NCBI RefSeq assembly: GCF_019457905.1 | Contig: NZ_JAHZSV010000008.1 | Span: 124,001 to 188,000 of the forward strand | Source of the DNA: Flagellimonas abyssi | GTDB lineage: Bacteria > Bacteroidota > Bacteroidia > Flavobacteriales > Flavobacteriaceae | Direction of reading: 5' to 3' | DNA: 64,000 nt | Notes under the pieces: generated by a model | What the model saw: only the letters and a program-made list of their open reading frames with translations | Told to the model about the DNA's origin: nothing | The model's database searches: none | Part shown: piece after piece, positions 8,938-19,144 of the stretch | Layout: each line of letters opens with the position of its first letter | How positions within the stretch are numbered: position 1 is the stretch's first letter | Position numbers and translations under genes: made by a program

Positions 8938-9846
8938 CTATAGTGACATTTTGGAATAGGAAATCACCGTTTCAAAACCTTTGGACTTAAAATAAGAGCG
9001 TGTTTTGTCATCACCCGTGGCCAAAACAAAATCCCCGCCCCATGCGCCAAGGCTCTTAATCGCCCCAAAATAATCTGGAAAAAGGCGTTGTTTTACAGGC
9101 TGAATTTTTAAAACTTTGGAAAGTAGGGACTCATGTTCCTCCATCAATGTCTCAAAACCGGATAATGTAGAGGCTCCAATCATTTTTTTTGTAATATCTG
9201 AAACTTCTTTAACCAGTTGGGGTTTGTCAAACTGTTGTTCTCTGTAATTGACAATGGCCTCTTTGCTGTTTTGTTTCCGGTTGAGGTGGATAAAAAAGAA
9301 GTGTTCCTTGAAAATTGGGTCGAAATCAATTTCTTCAACTTGAGGATTGCCATCTTTTAATTGATAGGTCAACGGCGAATTGTATTGGGCGCAAGCAATG
9401 TCGTATCCGCTTCCACCAAAAGCATTTTGTAAAAGCTGAAAGGCGTCAACCCGCGCCCATTGGGCAATATTGTTAATAAGAGTTGAGGAAGAACCCAATC
9501 CCCAGGATCTTGGAAAAGTAAGATGGGTCTCAATCTGGAAACCATCGCTTTCGGTCAGTAAAAGAGGATTTTGGGCATTTGCTTCCAGAAGCAACGACGT
9601 CAAGGTCTTGGCTATGGTCTCATCAGAAGTGGAAACTACCCGTAAATCTTTGAGGTCAAACTTCGCGGAAAACCAGATTTTGTCATTTTCATCTAGACTG
9701 GTCCATTCCAGAAAACCGGATGTAGTGGGAGTCACATGGAGCGATTGCCCATAACTGGAAGGTATGGCAAAGCCCAAAGCACCATCCAAAACGGCATACT
9801 CACCTGATATCAATAACTTACCGTTGCTATAAAATTCCTTCTTCAT
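8938..9846 (-). CDS. GYDIA-family GHMP kinase
   Basis: This is a 302-residue member of the galactokinase/homoserine/mevalonate/phosphomevalonate kinase fold. The N-terminus carries the substrate segment GKLLISGEYAVLDGA. The ATP loop is PRSWGLGSSSTLINN at about residues 112-126. The family hallmark GSGYDIACAQY is near residues 145-155. Its ATG overlaps the HMG-CoA reductase stop by one base, so the two are coupled. That points to a kinase step of the mevalonate route to isoprenoids, probably acting on mevalonate or phosphomevalonate. Which one cannot be told from sequence. Confidence 0.88.
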   Translation of the reverse strand: MKKEFYSNGKLLISGEYAVLDGALGFAIPSSYGQSLHVTPTTSGFLEWTSLDENDKIWFSAKFDLKDLRVVSTSDETIAKTLTSLLLEANAQNPLLLTESDGFQIETHLTFPRSWGLGSSSTLINNIAQWARVDAFQLLQNAFGGSGYDIACAQYNSPLTYQLKDGNPQVEEIDFDPIFKEHFFFIHLNRKQNSKEAIVNYREQQFDKPQLVKEVSDITKKMIGASTLSGFETLMEEHESLLSKVLKIQPVKQRLFPDYFGAIKSLGAWGGDFVLATGDDKTRSYFKSKGFETVISYSKMSL

Positions 9847-11162
9847 TACTTCGATTTAATTCGTTCCAAAGCCTCCTTAACTGACGCGTTGGTTACAGTT
9901 TCATCTTTAAAATGTTTGACCATTTTCCGTTTTTCTTCTTCTGTGGCTCCCAATTGATTCAACATGTTCAATAAATGCATTTTCATATGACCTTTTTGAA
10001 TTCCTGTGGTGACCAAACTACGTACTGCCGCAAAATTTTGAGCCAATCCAGCTACGGCCACAATTTGCATTAATTGCTTTGCTGATGGATTCTGAAGAAT
10101 TTCCAAAGCCAATTTTACCAACGGGTGCAAGGTGGTCAATCCGCCAACGGTTCCAAGGGCGAGGGGAACCTCAATCCAAAACCTGAAAATACCATCTTCA
10201 ATTTTGGCATGGGACAGGCTTGAATATTGCCCATCTTTGGCGGCATAGGCGTGTATACCGGCTTCCACGGCCCTAAAGTCATTCCCTGTGGCAAGTACTA
10301 CGGCATCTATCCCGTTCATAATACCTTTATTGTGCGTAACTGCCCGGTAGGGTTCTGCTTTGGCGATGTTAACGGCGCGGACAAATTTTTCCGCAAAATC
10401 TTCGGAAGGCATATCCGTGTTCCCCAGTTCGGATATAGGGCAACTTACCTCTGCCTTCACCAAACAATCGGGTACGTAATTGGATAGGATGCTCATCACC
10501 ACCTCGATGTTTTTTTCTTCTTCCGTAAAATCAATAAAAGAATTTGCTTCTTCCTTTAGGGTCTTGGCAAACTGCTCCAAACATGAGTTGATGAAGTTGG
10601 CCCCCATGGCATCCAGCGTCTCGAAGGTACAATGTAGCTGAAAATAGCCATCGATTTTATCGGTAAGATTCCGTAGTTCGATTGCATTTATGCCCCCACC
10701 GCGCTTTTCCATACTTTGGGTTATGGAGGCGACACTCCTGAGCAGCTCAGGTTTTACGGAATCAAAGAACCTGGAAAGTTTTTGTTTATCACCTTTATAT
10801 ATAAAGTGTACCTGCCCCACTTTTTCGGTACCTATAATCTCAGCTTTAAAGCCGCCGCGTTCCAACCAAAACTTGGCCGCTTTGCTGGCCGCTGCAACAA
10901 CGGAACTTTCTTCGATGGCCATGGGAATGGCATAAAGCTTGTCGTTTATCTTAAAATTTGGCGCTATGGCAAAAGGCAAATAGTAATTCGAAACGGTGTT
11001 TTCAATAAACTCATCGTGCAATTTTTGTACCCTTGGGTCCATGTTCCAATATTGTTCCAGCACCTGTTTTGTCCCTTTTGGGTCTTTGGTACAGTTATTG
11101 GTAATCCAATCAATCTTTTGGGTTTTGGTAAGTTTGGAAAATCCTTCAACGGGAGTGTTCAT
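9846..11162 (-). CDS. Hydroxymethylglutaryl-CoA reductase (class II type)
   Basis: The enzyme reduces HMG-CoA to mevalonate (or runs the reverse in degradative users). The protein has 438 residues and the class II core: an N-terminal helical part, the ENTV dimer motif near residue 55, DAMGANFIN near 185-193, the TGND nucleotide segment near 292, the GTVGG loop, and the catalytic His in GIQKGHM near residue 390. The class II family is often labelled degradative, but in flavobacteria it sits with a mevalonate-type kinase, as here, which favours isoprenoid synthesis. A TATATTTG at 11182-11189 on the minus strand may be its -7 box. Confidence 0.93.
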   Translation of the reverse strand: MNTPVEGFSKLTKTQKIDWITNNCTKDPKGTKQVLEQYWNMDPRVQKLHDEFIENTVSNYYLPFAIAPNFKINDKLYAIPMAIEESSVVAAASKAAKFWLERGGFKAEIIGTEKVGQVHFIYKGDKQKLSRFFDSVKPELLRSVASITQSMEKRGGGINAIELRNLTDKIDGYFQLHCTFETLDAMGANFINSCLEQFAKTLKEEANSFIDFTEEEKNIEVVMSILSNYVPDCLVKAEVSCPISELGNTDMPSEDFAEKFVRAVNIAKAEPYRAVTHNKGIMNGIDAVVLATGNDFRAVEAGIHAYAAKDGQYSSLSHAKIEDGIFRFWIEVPLALGTVGGLTTLHPLVKLALEILQNPSAKQLMQIVAVAGLAQNFAAVRSLVTTGIQKGHMKMHLLNMLNQLGATEEEKRKMVKHFKDETVTNASVKEALERIKSK

Positions 11163-11338
11163 AAAGCTGGGTTAAAGCATTCAAATATACGTATAATGGG
11201 AATTTTGCCAGAGATTCTAAAAATTGATGAAAAACGGTTCGAACCAAAGGTTAAAATTTGTTGCAAATGCAACATCAAAATTTATTTTTCCGATAAATAT
11301 TAGTAAACTTGGGAGTTTTTAATCAATTTTTTCACTTC

Positions 11339-13498
11339 ATGAACAAACAGTCTTTTCTATTCCTATTCTTATTGGGAGTTGTTACTTTTTCTACAGCACA
11401 AAAGAAAAAAATAACCCTCGAAGAGATTTTTGGAGGAGAGTTTAGGACAGAATACATGGATGTCCTACGATCCATGAACAATGGTACACAATACACCATA
11501 TTAAATACATCGCGTTCCCCGCGTTCCAGTAGTCTGGATAAGTACGATTACGAAACTTTGCAAAAAGTGGAGACCATAGTAGCATCATCGGATGCGGTAC
11601 CCTATTTTTCATCCTACAGTTTTAGTGATGATGAATCCCAAGTGCTTTTGGCGACGGAAGTTGAACCTATATTTAGACGTTCCCGTTTAGGGATTTATTA
11701 TGTGTACGATATAGCATCGAAAGAATTGGTGAAAATATCGGAGGTCAAAATCCAAGAGCCTACCTTGTCACCGGACGGGAGTAAAGTGGCTTATGTTCTC
11801 GATAACGATCTATATGTTATGGACTTGGCGGAGCGAACTACCAAGCAGGTCACCACCGATGGAAACAAAGGAACGATTATTAATGGTGTGACCGACTGGG
11901 TGTATGAAGAAGAGTTTGGTTTTGTCCGCGCTTTCGAATGGAACAGCGATGGTTCCAAAATTGCCTTTCTCCGATTTGATGAAACAGAGGTTCCCCATTT
12001 CTCCATGGATGTTTATGGCACGGAACTTTATCCTTCCCAGCATGAGTTTAAGTACCCAAAAGCAGGTGAAAAGAATTCTATTGTAACATTGCATATGTTT
12101 GATGTAGCGTCCGGAGCTATTTCAAACGTGGATTTGGATGGTGCCTACTATATCCCAAGAATCAAATGGATGAACAACCCGGACCATTTGAGTGTTCAGA
12201 CTATGAACAGGCATCAGAACAACTTGAAACTTTATGATGTAAATGCCAAGGATAATTCTGTAAGCGTTCTATTGGAAGAGACCGATGCAGCTTATGTTGA
12301 TATTGATGATGACCTAACTTTTTTGGCCGATGATAGTTTTATCTGGACCAGCGAAGCTGATGGCTACAATCATTTATATTTATATGGTCGATATGGAAAA
12401 TTGAAAAATCAGATTACCGAAGGACCTTGGGAAGTGACGAGTTACTATGGATATGATGAAAAACACGACCGAATTTTTTATCAGTCCGTAGAAAACGGTT
12501 CCATCAATAGGGGAGTGTATAGTATTTCCAGTAAAGGGAAGAAAAAGAAAGCATTATCTACGGATGAAGGTACCAACTCGGCTTCCTTCAGTAGTGATTT
12601 TACGTACTATATCAATACATATTCAAGTGCAGACATGCCATATCGGTTTACTTTGCACGATGCATCAAACGGTAAATTGGTAAAGGAGATCAAGGACAAC
12701 TCGGAACTGCTCAATAAATTGGAGGGGTATGAGATTGCGCCCAAAGAATTTTCTACCATCAACATAAATGGGTACGACCTTAATATGTATATGATGAAAC
12801 CCGCCGATTTTGACCCAAACAAAAAATATCCCTTGTTCATGTTCCAATATAGCGGACCCGGTTCGCAACAGGTGGCCAATCGATGGATGGGTACTCGGGA
12901 CTACTGGCATCAGGTGTTGGTTTCTGAAGGGTATATCGTTGCCTGTGTAGATGGTAGGGGTACAGGATTAAAAGGGCGCTACTTTAAAAAATTGACCCAA
13001 AAGGAATTGGGGAAATATGAAGTGGAAGACCAAATCGACGCTGCAAAAAAGTTAAGTGAGCTTTCCTATATTGATGAAGATAGAACCGGAATCTGGGGTT
13101 GGAGTTATGGAGGATTCATGTCCACTAACTGTATATTAAAGGGCAATGATACCTTTGAAATGGCCATCGCTGTGGCACCGGTAACTTCATGGCGTTTTTA
13201 CGATACCATTTACACCGAACGCTACATGCAAACGCCGCAGGAGAACCCAACGGGGTATGACGATAACTCACCGTTCAACTATCCAGAATTGTTGAAAGGG
13301 AAATATCTTTTGGTACATGGCTCCGGTGATGATAATGTACATGTGCAGAATACCATGAGAATGATAGAAGCACTCGTGCAGGCCAATAAACAATTCGACT
13401 GGGCCATTTATCCCGATAAAAACCACGGTATTTATGGCGGCAACACTAGCCTGCACCTGTATACCAAATTGACCAACTTCGTTAAAGAAAACTTATAA
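11339..13498 (+). CDS. Dipeptidyl peptidase IV-type S9 peptidase
   Basis: DPP4-type enzymes release X-Pro or X-Ala dipeptides from peptide N-termini, here probably in the periplasm. The protein is 719 residues from the ATG at 11339 (the upstream GTG-type start adds ten unlikely residues). It has a signal peptide (MNKQSFLFLFLLGVVTFSTAQ), a beta-propeller domain to about residue 460, and an alpha/beta hydrolase domain. The catalytic Ser is in GWSYGG near residue 589, Asp in GSGDDN near 662 and His in DKNHGIYGG near 694. The Glu pair in the propeller (YEEEFGF near 190) fits the substrate N-terminus clamp. The peptide transporter gene follows 14 bases later. Confidence 0.93.
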   Translation: MNKQSFLFLFLLGVVTFSTAQKKKITLEEIFGGEFRTEYMDVLRSMNNGTQYTILNTSRSPRSSSLDKYDYETLQKVETIVASSDAVPYFSSYSFSDDESQVLLATEVEPIFRRSRLGIYYVYDIASKELVKISEVKIQEPTLSPDGSKVAYVLDNDLYVMDLAERTTKQVTTDGNKGTIINGVTDWVYEEEFGFVRAFEWNSDGSKIAFLRFDETEVPHFSMDVYGTELYPSQHEFKYPKAGEKNSIVTLHMFDVASGAISNVDLDGAYYIPRIKWMNNPDHLSVQTMNRHQNNLKLYDVNAKDNSVSVLLEETDAAYVDIDDDLTFLADDSFIWTSEADGYNHLYLYGRYGKLKNQITEGPWEVTSYYGYDEKHDRIFYQSVENGSINRGVYSISSKGKKKKALSTDEGTNSASFSSDFTYYINTYSSADMPYRFTLHDASNGKLVKEIKDNSELLNKLEGYEIAPKEFSTININGYDLNMYMMKPADFDPNKKYPLFMFQYSGPGSQQVANRWMGTRDYWHQVLVSEGYIVACVDGRGTGLKGRYFKKLTQKELGKYEVEDQIDAAKKLSELSYIDEDRTGIWGWSYGGFMSTNCILKGNDTFEMAIAVAPVTSWRFYDTIYTERYMQTPQENPTGYDDNSPFNYPELLKGKYLLVHGSGDDNVHVQNTMRMIEALVQANKQFDWAIYPDKNHGIYGGNTSLHLYTKLTNFVKENL

Positions 13499-13512
13499 TC
13501 AAACTATAAAAT

Positions 13513-15048
13513 ATGTCAGCAGTAACCAAACCAGTAGAAGAAAAGCAGTTATTCGGTCATCCAAGAGGATTGTTCTATCTCTTTTTTGCCGAGCTATGGG
13601 AGCGTTTCAGCTTTTATGGAATGCGGGCCTTACTTACCCTTTATATGGTAGATGTCATCTTTGCCGCTTTAATGGAAAGAGATTACGCCACTGCTGCGGT
13701 TTATTCTTCTTATGGTTCTTTGGTATATGCTTCAACAGTTATTGGAGGTAGAATATCGGACAGTATTTTGGGTATGCGCCGCTCTATTTTCTTGGGTGGT
13801 ATTTTAATGTCATTGGGGCATTTTGTTCTTGCCATAGAAAACAACATCACTTTTTTTCTCGCATTGTCCTTGATTATAGCCGGTAATGGTTTCTTTAAAC
13901 CTAATATCTCAACCTTTGTTGGGTCGTTGTACAAAGATGGAGACCCTAAAAAAGATTCAGGATTTACCATTTTTTATATGGGAATCAATATCGGTGGATG
14001 GGTGGCTCCTTTGTTATGCGGATTTTTGGCTGCCAAATATGGATGGCACTACGGGTTTGGATTGGCTGGGATAGGAATGCTTACTGGCTTGATTGTTTTT
14101 TGGAGCGGTATCAAAAAAGGAGTGTTTGGTGATAAAGGCTTACCTCCCGAAAATGGAAATATAGAAAAAAAGGTCTTTGGGCTTAAACAAGGCATTTTGG
14201 TACCGGTACTCGCATTCGCCTCGGTTCCTGTGATAGCATATTTATTATCAGCATACAAAGCATTGGGCGCGGAAGGCACTTTTTTTGGAGATCAAAATAT
14301 TGTGAACGTTATCTTCAAGTTGATCGGTATTTCAATTTTAGTGTATCTCGGATATATTATGTACCAGGCCTCGGTGGAGGAGCGAAAAAAACTTTTTGTA
14401 GCTGTACTTATTACGTTTTTCATGACCATTTTCTGGGGTTTTCACGAATTATCAGGGAGCGTGATTACCCTGTTTGCTGCTCGTAATGTGGATTTGGTAG
14501 GAATTATGTCCGCATCGCAGACCAATTCTTTGAACTCCATGTGGATCATTATTTTGGCAATACCTATTTCTCTAATGTGGCAATGGCTGTCCAAAAAGAA
14601 TTTGAATCCAAGAACGCCCTATAAATTTGGAATGGGTCTCTTGTTCGCAGGTATCAGTTTTTATGCACTGGCCATTAGTGGTGCAAGTGCCAACGAAAAT
14701 GGATTTGTACCGTTTACTTATCTATTGTTAATGTACTTCTTGTTGTCTGTGGGTGAATTGTTCATGTCACCGGTAGGACTATCCAAAATTACCGACCTCT
14801 CACCAAAACGAATAGTCGCTTTCATGATGGGAGTTTGGTTCCTTTCTTCAGCATTTGCATTTCAAGTAGTGGGCTTTATAGGTAAACAATTGGCCATTGA
14901 AAGCACAGATGCCGATGTTAGTGGTTTTAGTACCCTTACGGTATACACGGATGGGTTTATGCTCATTGCTCAATATGCACTGGGTGCCGGAATTTTGGTA
15001 ATTTTAGCCTCGCCTTTAATAAAAAAGTTGATGGGCAACGTACACTAG
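13513..15048 (+). CDS. POT-family proton-coupled oligopeptide transporter
   Basis: This is a 511-residue major-facilitator protein with 12-14 hydrophobic helices that imports di- and tripeptides with protons. The POT signatures are present: ELWERFSFYGMRALL (ExxERFxYY-type proton motif) at residues 27-41, and the second PTR2 motif FTIFYMGINIGGW near residue 152. It lies 14 bases after the DPP4 peptidase on the same strand, so the pair likely forms a cut-and-import unit for peptides. The following gene is convergent, eight bases away, with no clear terminator between them. Confidence 0.93.
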   Translation: MSAVTKPVEEKQLFGHPRGLFYLFFAELWERFSFYGMRALLTLYMVDVIFAALMERDYATAAVYSSYGSLVYASTVIGGRISDSILGMRRSIFLGGILMSLGHFVLAIENNITFFLALSLIIAGNGFFKPNISTFVGSLYKDGDPKKDSGFTIFYMGINIGGWVAPLLCGFLAAKYGWHYGFGLAGIGMLTGLIVFWSGIKKGVFGDKGLPPENGNIEKKVFGLKQGILVPVLAFASVPVIAYLLSAYKALGAEGTFFGDQNIVNVIFKLIGISILVYLGYIMYQASVEERKKLFVAVLITFFMTIFWGFHELSGSVITLFAARNVDLVGIMSASQTNSLNSMWIIILAIPISLMWQWLSKKNLNPRTPYKFGMGLLFAGISFYALAISGASANENGFVPFTYLLLMYFLLSVGELFMSPVGLSKITDLSPKRIVAFMMGVWFLSSAFAFQVVGFIGKQLAIESTDADVSGFSTLTVYTDGFMLIAQYALGAGILVILASPLIKKLMGNVH

Positions 15049-15056
15049 AAACCAAC

Positions 15057-17070
15057 TCAGAATTTAAAATCATAAAATCCCTTTTCACCCGTATAGTGGA
15101 AAGGAATTTCTTTTTTGATGCACGTCGCTTGCCATTTGGATATTACACTCGGATAGCTACTGCCATCGGCAAATATTTTTTTCGGTCGAATGGAATCAAT
15201 AAGCCGTTCCAGATTAATTTTTGAAGATTGGGTCAGTAACAGGTAGTCTAATTGCTCTTCCAGAGGAAGAACGCCCAAACTATCCATAACAAATAGTTTT
15301 TTGTCACCGATTTGGTAACTGTTTCGTAATACTGATGTATCTACTTTTTGAATCCGTTCTGCTACCGCATAATCAGTAGAAATAGTGCCAATATTATCGC
15401 TGTCCGAAGTGATTACGGAAAGTGAATCCCCTAATTGATGCAGTAAAATGGTATTTCTGGTTCGGTGTGCTAATACGATAGTTTCCTTTTGGTGCACTTG
15501 GGTTTGATTCCAAATCGTCCAGCTTTGAAAAACAATCAGGCCGCCAAAGAAAAACAAGGCCGATTTCAATCGGGGACGGGATAGGAATACAACCAAAGCA
15601 ATAATGACAGCATATCCGATTATCATTTGAACTGAATCAAAAGGAATATTTCTGATGATGAAACCTTCCTGCCGAGCGACCCAACCAACAATCGAATTCA
15701 TCAGTTGAATTGTCCAATTAAAACCATCGACCAAAAATTGCGGTAAAAGATTGGTCAAAGCCAATAGGATGACCACGATTCCGAGACCCAAAATCAAACC
15801 TAAAAATGGAATAACCAACAAGTTGGAAACAAAAAATAATGCCGGAAACTGATGAAAATAGAACAAACTGATGGGCAAAACGCCCAATTGTGCGGCAACG
15901 CTTACCGAGAGCAGCTGCCATGCTTTTCGAACTACGATGTTATCTGGAAACCAAAATTTCTGGAGTTGGGGATAGACCCAGACAATGGCAAAAACTGCCG
16001 CGTAGCTCATCTGAAACCCTACTTGAAACAGGAACAGTGGCTTAACCAATATAAATGAACAGCATGGAAAGTGCTATAATGTTAAATGAGTTAGTAGGTC
16101 GGTTAAGGTAGAGCGAGTAGGCAACAAACGAGAACATGGTAACAGCCCTAACAATGGAAGGCGAGAGACCTGCCACAAAGGCGTAGCTCCAAAGTAGCAA
16201 AACCACAAAGATGAGTTTTATGGTTTTACCTTTAGGTAAGCGTTCCAATGGAGATAAAAGAAACTCCAACAAAAATAAAATGATGCCTACATGCAGCCCG
16301 GAAACCGCTAAAATGTGAACCGCTCCAGCATTTTTGTAGTCATTGTAGGTAGCTTCGGAAATATCGTCGCGCTTTCCTAAAATGAGGGCCTGTATTACTC
16401 CGAGCTCTTGGTGCCCAAAATTTCTACTTTTCAATTTTGAAATAATGTGTTCCCTAAAATTGGATGCCATGCCGAACAAGGTTTTGGAACCTTGCGTTAC
16501 AATAATTGACCGATAGTTTGTCCTGATTTGATGTTGGATACCTTGTTTTTGTAGATAGTCTTGGTAATCAAATTGATGTGGATTCAGTGGTGGCCTAATT
16601 GCTTCAGGATTGGTAAGGGAAAGAAGCTCATCATCTACCTTTAAGGGTTTCGCAACAGAATCCAAAGTCAGGTTTAGAAGTAATTTTCCGGAGGCTCGTG
16701 TGTCGCCCACAGCAACCACTCGGGTTATATAACTTTGGGAATAGTCGTTGGGTTTTAGAACTTCTTCGACTTTCAACCGCCAAATTTCTTCTGTTTCAAG
16801 GTTTTTGGTGCTGTAATGGGATAACATCCCACGACCCAAGGAAATCCCGACCACCAAAATGCCCAAACTAATGGTTGTGAGAGCAATCAACACTTCGAAA
16901 AACGGGAATCCTTCACCATGTTGCCTTTTGCCAATTACATAGGCCAGTGGCAAAAGGACCAACATAACAAGTAAGGATAAAAGTGGTGTTCCCTCAAACT
17001 GATAACCGATAACGATGCCCAAAATCACCCACAAAGTGAGTTTTATGGACACAAAATTTAGCTGACGCAC
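15057..17070 (-). pseudogene. comEC: ComEC/Rec2 DNA-uptake channel, frameshifted
   Basis: ComEC forms the inner-membrane channel for single-stranded DNA in natural transformation. One gene of about 670 codons is split here. The N-terminal half (17070 down to 16042, 342 residues) carries the DUF4131 and OB-like part and the start of the Competence domain, with AVSGLHVGII. It stops at an early TAA just after ALSMLF. The next frame carries straight on with LVKPLFLFQVGFQMSYAAVF, normally contiguous in ComEC, for 330 residues. A single extra base near 16056 explains the break; there is no homopolymer or slippery run. The C-terminal domain lacks the HxHxDH metal motif. The gene starts one base after the NlpC/P60 stop. 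It may be a real mutation or a sequence error. Confidence 0.88.
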
Positions 17071-17071
17071 G

Positions 17072-17629
17072 TTACAGTATGCGCATGGCCTTTACAAAAG
17101 CGCTGTTCCAGTACCCTTCCCGTAATGAGGATACCAGTACGCCCCTTGAGGTTGTGGCGTGAATAAATTTAATGTCGTCACCGTCTACGTCCACCACCAA
17201 ACCCACATGATTGATGCGTCGTCCCGTTTTACTGGTCTGGAAAAAGAGTAAATCCCCTTTTTCAACATCATTGACCCTGATTTTGTTGCCTTCCAAAGCC
17301 ATTTGGTAGGATGTCCTGGGAAACAAAATATCATTCTCTTTTAAGGAAACATAGACCAGGCCAGAGCAGTCCATTCCCTTTTTTGTGGTGCCCCCATACT
17401 TGTACCGGGTTCCTGAATAACTTAATGCGGTGGAGATAATTTCGTTTGCCTTAACATTTTTACGCCCCTCTTTCTTGTTTTCCTTTTTAGGTACAATTTT
17501 AGGGGAAGTGTCTTCGGTGGACCCCTCTACCGAAACGGTTCGGGTCTTGCTGTAGGTGCGTCGTTTTTTGCCGGGGCCGCAAGCGGTAATGGCCAAAAAC
17601 AACAGTAAGATTATGGTTTTTCGTAACAT
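17072..17629 (-). CDS. NlpC/P60 (C40) cell-wall peptidase, lipoprotein
   Basis: The 185-residue protein has a lipoprotein signal (lipobox ITAC, Cys at residue 17), a basic linker, then an NlpC/P60 domain from about residue 65. The catalytic Cys is in MDCSGLV near residue 87, the His in INHVGLVVD near 140, and a third polar residue in FIHATTS near 155. Such enzymes cut gamma-D-Glu to diaminopimelate bonds in peptidoglycan stem peptides. It lies between lpxB (33 bases upstream) and comEC (one base downstream), so it belongs to an envelope operon. Confidence 0.9.
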   Translation of the reverse strand: MLRKTIILLLFLAITACGPGKKRRTYSKTRTVSVEGSTEDTSPKIVPKKENKKEGRKNVKANEIISTALSYSGTRYKYGGTTKKGMDCSGLVYVSLKENDILFPRTSYQMALEGNKIRVNDVEKGDLLFFQTSKTGRRINHVGLVVDVDGDDIKFIHATTSRGVLVSSLREGYWNSAFVKAMRIL

Positions 17630-17662
17630 CCAAGAATAGATTTACATTCTTGGAAGATAAAA

Positions 17663-18775
17663 CTACACATTTTTCACAATTAATCGGGCTGCCATTTGAC
17701 TGGCTCCTTTTCCACCCAATTTTTCTTTGAGCAATACATAATCCGACAACATGCGTTTCCGTTCGCTTCCTTCTGCAATTTTGGAAAGCTCGTTCTTCAG
17801 GTTGGCAGTGGTCAGGTCATTCTGTATCAACTCTTTTACAACTTCCCTTTTCATGATAAGATTGACCAAGGAGATGTAATCCAAAGTGATGATTCGCTTT
17901 GCTATCTGATAGGAAATCCAATTTCCTTTGTAACAAACTACCTGTGGCACCTCAAAAAGAGCGGTTTCCAGCGTTGCCGTACCACTGGTTACCAGCGCGG
18001 CGTGCGAATGTTTTAAGAGAGTATAGGTTTTGTTGGAGACATATTCCACTTTATCACCTTTTAGAAATGGTGCATAAAATTCATCAGGAAGACTGGGGGC
18101 CCCGGCGATTACGAATTGGTAATCGGGAAAATCCTTTTTTACCGAAAGCATGATTTCCAACATTTTTTGTACTTCCTGCTTTCGACTTCCCGGTAACAAG
18201 GCAATTATAGGTTTTACGGGTTCAAGGTCGTTCTCCTTTCTGAAGGTTTCGTTATCTTGAAGTGGTGTGTTCTCAATGGCATCAATGAGAGGGTGGCCCA
18301 CAAATTGGACCGGATAGCCATGTTTTTTTTCGTAAAAATCCTTTTCAAAAGGGAGTATTACGTACATGTTGTCTATATCTCGTTTGATTTTTGAGATACG
18401 CCCTTCCCTTGAGGCCCAAATTTGTGGAGAAATGTAATAATTGGTTTTGAACCCATTTTGTTTGGCCCACTTTGCGATTCTTAGATTAAAGCCAGAGAAA
18501 TCAATAAAAATTACCACATCAGGATTAAAATCTTGAATGTCCTTTTTGCAATAGGAAATGTTCTTGAATATGGTGGGAATGTTCATCAAAACCTCCAAAA
18601 AGCCCATAAAGGCCATATCCTTGTAATGTTTTGCGAGCTCACCGCCAGCCTGCTGCATCAAATCACCGCCCCAGCAACGAATTTCTGCCGAGGTATCCTC
18701 CTTTTTAAGGGCCTTGATCAAGTTGGACCCGTGCAGGTCTCCCGATGCTTCACCAGCAATTATATAGTATTTCAT
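17663..18775 (-). CDS. lpxB: Lipid-A-disaccharide synthase
   Basis: LpxB joins UDP-2,3-diacylglucosamine and lipid X to make the disaccharide core of lipid A at the inner face of the inner membrane. The 370 residues match the family (GT19, GT-B fold). Signatures are the N-terminal IIAGEASGDLHGSNLI, GGDLMQQAGGEL near residue 37, the ISPQIWASREGR segment near 115, the LLPGSRKQEV loop near 193, and SGTATLETAL near 264 in the nucleotide site. surE lies upstream with a small membrane protein between. This pairing of surE and lpxB is common in Bacteroidota. Confidence 0.96.
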   Translation of the reverse strand: MKYYIIAGEASGDLHGSNLIKALKKEDTSAEIRCWGGDLMQQAGGELAKHYKDMAFMGFLEVLMNIPTIFKNISYCKKDIQDFNPDVVIFIDFSGFNLRIAKWAKQNGFKTNYYISPQIWASREGRISKIKRDIDNMYVILPFEKDFYEKKHGYPVQFVGHPLIDAIENTPLQDNETFRKENDLEPVKPIIALLPGSRKQEVQKMLEIMLSVKKDFPDYQFVIAGAPSLPDEFYAPFLKGDKVEYVSNKTYTLLKHSHAALVTSGTATLETALFEVPQVVCYKGNWISYQIAKRIITLDYISLVNLIMKREVVKELIQNDLTTANLKNELSKIAEGSERKRMLSDYVLLKEKLGGKGASQMAARLIVKNV

Positions 18776-18856
18776 TCTAAGTCAAGTTCAAACAACAGGT
18801 TCAATTTAATTTCAAGAAAAACATTCCATCTTAAATTTGTTCTTGTGTTTTAAGTT

Positions 18857-19144
18857 TTAGGACATCACTTTATATATCATAATAACCAGCGCTGTGACCA
18901 ATGTTGCCAGCATCACGCCTTTGGCCCTTTGGTCTCTCTTTATTCGCAAAAAACCGAAAAAGGCCACTAAGTTCAATATAGCCCCAAGTGCCAATAAACT
19001 GCCAATATGTCCTTGTTCTATGGCTGCATTAAATGTTTCCACTATCCCCAAATCAGAAAAAAGTAGAATGTAGAGCAGTGTTCCAAAAGTATTTGCAATT
19101 ATTCCGACTATAAATCCTATGATGATCTCTTTGCTACCTTTCAT
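18857..19144 (-). CDS. Small membrane protein of unknown function
   Basis: A 95-residue protein with three hydrophobic stretches (about residues 5-27, 45-64 and 75-93) separated by short polar loops, one basic (RIKRDQRAKG). It overlaps the end of surE by 11 bases and is followed after 81 bases by lpxB on the same strand, so it is probably co-transcribed with them. I recognise no family. Confidence 0.75.
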   Translation of the reverse strand: MKGSKEIIIGFIVGIIANTFGTLLYILLFSDLGIVETFNAAIEQGHIGSLLALGAILNLVAFFGFLRIKRDQRAKGVMLATLVTALVIMIYKVMS

